From Caprimulgus europaeus (taxonomy: Eukaryota > Chordata > Aves > Caprimulgiformes > Caprimulgidae): DNA of 64,000 bases. Shown in pieces: positions 60,088 through 64,000 of the stretch. The position numbers were made by a program, and so were the translations under genes. Within the stretch, counting starts at the first letter, position 1; every line of letters begins with the position of its first letter. The DNA lies in NCBI GenBank assembly GCA_907165065.1, contig OU015525.1, positions 4,900,537-4,964,536 on the forward strand, written 5' to 3'. Under the pieces are notes generated by a model. It was not told where the DNA came from, searched no databases, and worked only from the letters and a program-made list of their open reading frames with translations.

Positions 60088-60984
60088 AGCACCAGTCCTG
60101 TATCCCACTGCTAAAATCCAAATCAAAGCAGTATCAAAATCTTCATGTTCTGGGACAGATTCCAAGATGACTGGTCACATTGTCTCATCAGAATTCCTTC
60201 CATCTGGAATTAGAAATTACATTGATGATAACAAATCTGTAGATACTACAGTTGAATAAACAGAGACTTGAAAATAAAGAAAACATGAGAAGAATCAGTA
60301 TTCACATACATTCAGAATCATTCACTGAGTATGGGACTGGTCAGCAATGACCACTAATACCCACGGAAAAGAGTCTCCCAACTTCATGTATTTGGTTCTG
60401 TGTTTGAAAATAAATGGACAGAATATTCTTCTCTGATATTTAAAAAAAAAAAGTGAAAGAAAAAAACCTCAAGTTTTCCCAAATGTGGTCATTGGAACCT
60501 TTTAGACAATAAGTGCTCAGAACATTCGTTAATCTTATCATGAATGGATGAAGTTTAACAGTCTTAAACTAAAATAAAGCAGTTAAAATATTCCTCACCA
60601 ATCATTCCTGTCCTCTTTGCTGGCTGGACTGATGTCCCACGGGCCCAGTGTCACTCGGAGGAGATCAGGAGGATCAGATCTATACATTCACAGCTGACTG
60701 CTATGAGAGTGTTGAAATTTGCATTAAGGACAAGAACTCCTTTGATCAAAACATCACATACATTTTACACATCAAGGGGCTCTACAGGAAAAATGTGAGC
60801 TTACCAAAGCGGCTGAAGGGATTTTGGGAGAGACTTGACAGAGAACAGAGTGATGACACTGCTGTCACAGTTCCTGCAAAAAGCTGACTTGATCTGATTA
60901 ATGACAAAGAACAGGAACTGCATAGGGACAAAATAATAATATTGAAAAAAAATAGTTTTTTCAATACCAGTTTGATGAAGTGAA
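60088..60984. other. Anonymous sequence with an unidentified 79-codon frame
   Basis: A plus-strand frame at 60648-60887 (begins MSLGGDQEDQIYTF, contains CYESVEICIKDKNSF) is repeat-free and not obviously random in composition, but I cannot assign it to a family. No splice sites are convincing. It could be chance. Confidence 0.25.
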
Positions 60985-61446
60985 AATCATGGAACACAGA
61001 ATGGTTTGGGTTGGAAGGGACCTTAAAGATCATCCAGTTCCAACCCCCCTGCCATCAGCAGGGACACCTTCCACTAGACCAGGTTGCTCAAAGCCTCATC
61101 CAACCTGGTCTTCAACACTTCCAGGGAGGAGCAGCCACAGCTTCTCTGGGCAACCTGGGCCAGTGTCTCACCACCCTCACAGCAAAGAATTTCCTCCCAA
61201 TATCTCATCTAAATCTACTCGCATCCAGTTATAACCATTCCCTTTGTTCTGTCACTCCCTGCCCTTGTCTAAAGTCCCTCCCCAGCCTTCCTGGAGAGCC
61301 TTCAGGTACGGGAAGGCCACTATAAGATCTCCCCAGAGCCTTCTCTTCTCCAGGCTGAACAGCCCCAACTCTCTCAGCCTGTCCTCACAGCAGAGCTGCT
61401 CCAGCCCTCGGATCATCCTCGTGGCCTCCTCTGGACTCACTCCAGT
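60985..61446 (-). mobile_element. CR1 LINE 3' fragment, group C, long copy
   Basis: Antisense CR1 from AATCATGGAACACAGAATGG through CAGGGACACCTTCCACTAGA, CCAGAGCCTTCTCTTCTCC and CTCCAGCCCTCGGATCATCC to CTCTGGACTCACTCCAGT. On the minus strand a 62-codon frame (61252-61440) reads [36 protein letters not shown] and KALQEGWGG. Confidence 0.94.
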
Positions 61447-63070
61447 AAATATAAGGATCGTGGGCTGTCTCAGAACTGGAAGAGATGCAAGGCTATATCT
61501 TTACTGGGAGAGCCACCAAGTGCACTCCTGGAGCACAAGCGCTGCGGCTCCAACCCCGGCTGTCCCAGAAGCCAGCCCTGCTGACAGCCCACCCTCCTGC
61601 ATCCCCTCCTCTCTTGAGCCTTTCTGAGAAGAGCACACAACACAGCTCAAGGCATGAAAATGGTAGAAAACTGCAGAAAATAAGTCTAAGAATCCATGTG
61701 TTTCTAAATGTCCATAAGAACATCATCCCTTTTTGCTGCCTGGTCTCAACAGAATGCAAATTTAAAATCCTTGGTTTGGTTTGGCTCAGCTACAAGTGTG
61801 TCTGAAGTTTGGTTGTCAAAAAAAAAAGAAAAACAAGAAAAAAAAAATGTTTATTTCTATCATGGAAGCCAAAATAAAATGAGAAGTAAAGAATGTCTGA
61901 TGAGAAGAACAGCCCTTTAGGATAGATGATGAGTTTTACTTCCCAGGCCATCACACTTGGGCTCCACCTGAGACCCTCCTGACTCTCCTGTGCTTTCGTA
62001 CCAACCGGACAGCAAACGAATCTCTCCTCTTTCCTTTTAATTTCTATTTCTTACTTGGAACCAGTCTAACTATGCTGACATGAGACCTTTCCTTTCTAGA
62101 AAGCAAAGCTACCAGTCAGGATGGAGATTTTGTTTAATTCTCTAGAGAGAAGAACTTCTTGATGCCACGCTTCCACCTAGTCATCATGCCGAAAGGCCAG
62201 GTAAGGCGTTCTGCGTTACCGATAGCGTAGCAACGTTGCAAACACACCAGAAAATGAAGAAGCAGTCCTGGGAGGGTTCCTTTGCTGCCATCTTTGTTTT
62301 TAGACACTTATATCCAGAAAAAAAAAATGTCTTGTTTTTCTTTTGCTTTGGTTTTTTTTTGTTTCCCACTGGGAAATCTAGGAGGTTATTACCCTGCTTC
62401 TAATTAACACATTAACATTTGCTTTGGAGGTTTTAGTTAATAACAGCAACTCAGGAAGTGAGTCCCCCAGATGCTAATTATTTTTTTCCACACCAAATTT
62501 TCTACCTGAAATTTCCTTCCTGATCCTGTGTAATTTTGCCAATTTCCCTTGGAGTTTTTCTTAGGAATTTCTTTGTGTTTTGTTTTGGTTTGGTTTTTTT
62601 AATAAACTAGAAAAACCTCCACTGATGGATTTCCATTCAGGTCCTACTCTAGACACTGCTCAGAAACGCTAATATAATGGTTTGCCTTGGGTTTTTTTTG
62701 TTTTGTTTTTGTTTGGTTTTTGCCAGATATGCATATTAGCAGTATTAATATGTTGGTGCCTTTAATTGTTCAAGTCTGTACCTTCTAACCATGAGGCTGC
62801 ACATACCACTGTGCCCCTAATTGCTGTGACAATCAATCATCCCCCATCTGTGTGGCATTATTCACTGCTCAATGTAGAACCTGATCCCTCAGGGTAACCC
62901 AAGCCACTGACTCTACTGACTAAATATGAAAACTCCCACATGAGAAAAAAATGCAGCATCAGGTTTGCAGGAGGCTGTAACTGATGGGCATTGTCATTTA
63001 ATTTTTCTCTACTTATAAAATAGGTATTTATGACATACTTTTCCTTCAGCAGCTGACTGCTATGTAGAAG
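61447..63070. other. Anonymous sequence, T-rich runs, possible regulatory block
   Basis: No gene or named repeat. T-rich G-interrupted tracts occur near 62340-62360, 62576-62602 and 62690-62720. The stretch 62725-62870 (ATGCATATTAGC, CCCTAATTGCTGTGACAATC, AATCAATCATC) is repeat-free and enhancer-like in composition. Confidence 0.3.
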
Positions 63071-64000
63071 TGTTGGGTTTGTGGGTGGGGAGCTGTTTTT
63101 GGTAGTGGGGGAAGAGGCTGTAGTGATGGTCCCTGTGAGAAGCTTTGAGAAGCTCCAAGGCAGACCCACCTCCAGCCCAGGCTGAGCCAATTATCGACAG
63201 TGAAATGTCTCTCCTAACTCATATTTGTGAGAAAAGAACTGGTTTTGAAAAGAAGGTGGAGAGAACCTGGAGGAAAGGCCATTGACCTGAACAAAAGACA
63301 GTCATCAGCTTAAACAAAGAGGAGAGCATCATTGTCATGAGGAAGGAGGAGGAGGAGAGAGAACATCAGACACCCAGTTCAACTGCATGGAGTAGGAGAA
63401 GGTAAAATGAGGTCCCTGTAGCCCATGGAAGTTCAACAGTGGAGCAGAGACCCACGTGTGGGCCATGGAGGACTCCACGCTGGAGCAGAATTGCTGAGCC
63501 TGAGGGCAGGTGTGACTGAATTGAGACCCCAGAGATGCTCAATGCCAGAGTTGTTGGGGGGCCCCAGAGTGAGGAGGTGCACTAGACCGCAGGACTGTCT
63601 GCAGCCCGTGGATGTCCCCATGCTGGGGCAGTGTCCAAAGAGGTCTGTGACTCCCTGGGCAGCTTGTGTTGGAACACTTTGTTCCTGGACTCTTGCAGCC
63701 CAGGGGAGGGAGGGATCTCATGCTGGCAAGAGTGGTGTAGGCGAACTGACTGACCCCTGTGCTGCTGGGGGGAGAAGGTAGAGAAATGGGGAGCAAAGTG
63801 ATTTGAGCCCAGGGAAAAGGGAGGGGTGAGGAGAAGGTGTTGTAAGATGTGGTTGTTGTGTCTCACTGTCCTACTCTGATTGATTGGTAATTAATTAAAT
63901 TGATTTTTCTTCCCCAAGTCGTGTCTGTTTTGTCCATGACCATAACTGGTGGGTGAGCCCTCCCTGTCCTCATTTTGATCCACAGCCCCTTTGTTGTGAT
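63071..64000 (+). mobile_element. Avian ERVL-type LTR, right end outside the window
   Basis: It starts TGTTGGGTTTGTGGGTGGGG and follows the LTR at 48632 along its length, including AATTAAA at 63893-63899, CTTCCCCAAGTCGTGTCTG and GACCATAACTGGTGGGTGAG. The last part (GTGGTGTAGGCGAACTGACT onward) is nearly identical to the first copy. The middle (63480-63690) is rearranged, with units of different order and length. About 60-120 bp of its end lie beyond the window, so whether a provirus follows cannot be seen. Confidence 0.8.

Noticed and set aside
48632..64000. A single provirus bounded by the two ERVL LTRs
   Set aside because: The intervening DNA contains CR1 copies and unique sequence but no recognisable gag, pol or env. 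The LTR middles also differ in structure.

Overview
This window looks like non-coding bird nuclear DNA, either intergenic or deep intronic. I found no protein-coding gene, exon series, rRNA or tRNA that I can support. The bird assignment rests on repeats. At least 23 pieces of CR1 (chicken repeat 1) LINE lie on both strands. Nearly all are cut at the 5' side and end in the diagnostic 8-bp tail (ATTCTRTG repeated). Long terminal repeats (LTRs) of two avian endogenous retrovirus types are also present. By my boundaries, recognisable CR1 covers about 8 kb of 64 kb, which is high for a bird. CR1-rich lineages such as woodpeckers or hornbills fit, but that is only inference. Every longer open frame I could explain lies inside a repeat or a microsatellite.

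Layout. 0-5 kb: two CR1 copies, an old CR1 relic (2.8-3.3 kb) that explains a 156-codon open frame, and the 3' half of a retroviral LTR (4.8-5.2 kb) carrying a TTA/CTA compound microsatellite. 5-14 kb: a GC-richer block, small tandem repeats, and a 1.1-kb antisense relic of an ancient CR1 of the turtle/crocodile type (11.9-13.0 kb). 14-32 kb: CR1 copies in several subfamilies, a perfect 230-bp pentanucleotide array (26.24 kb), and a three-piece CR1 cluster with alternating strands (31.3-31.9 kb). 32-48 kb: mostly single-copy sequence with old LINE and SINE relics (34.9, 35.8-36.2, 39.9, 44.8-45.4 kb), five younger CR1 copies, and a candidate conserved AT-rich element near 42 kb. 48-64 kb: a complete ERVL-type solo LTR (48632-49613), a second copy of the same LTR family running off the right edge (63071-64000), four CR1 copies, one short CR1 3' fragment, and a second polypurine array fused to that fragment at 52.8-53.0 kb.

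There is no gene network to describe, and no new biological system is evident. The most informative observations concern repeat evolution. Two CR1 copies share a compensating +1/-1 frameshift pair near the C-terminus of the ORF2 reading frame. Ancient CR1 relics lie between the younger copies. Two same-family ERVL LTRs sit 14.4 kb apart with no viral genes between them. Some AT-rich blocks outside repeats look like candidate conserved non-coding elements, which only a multi-species alignment could confirm.
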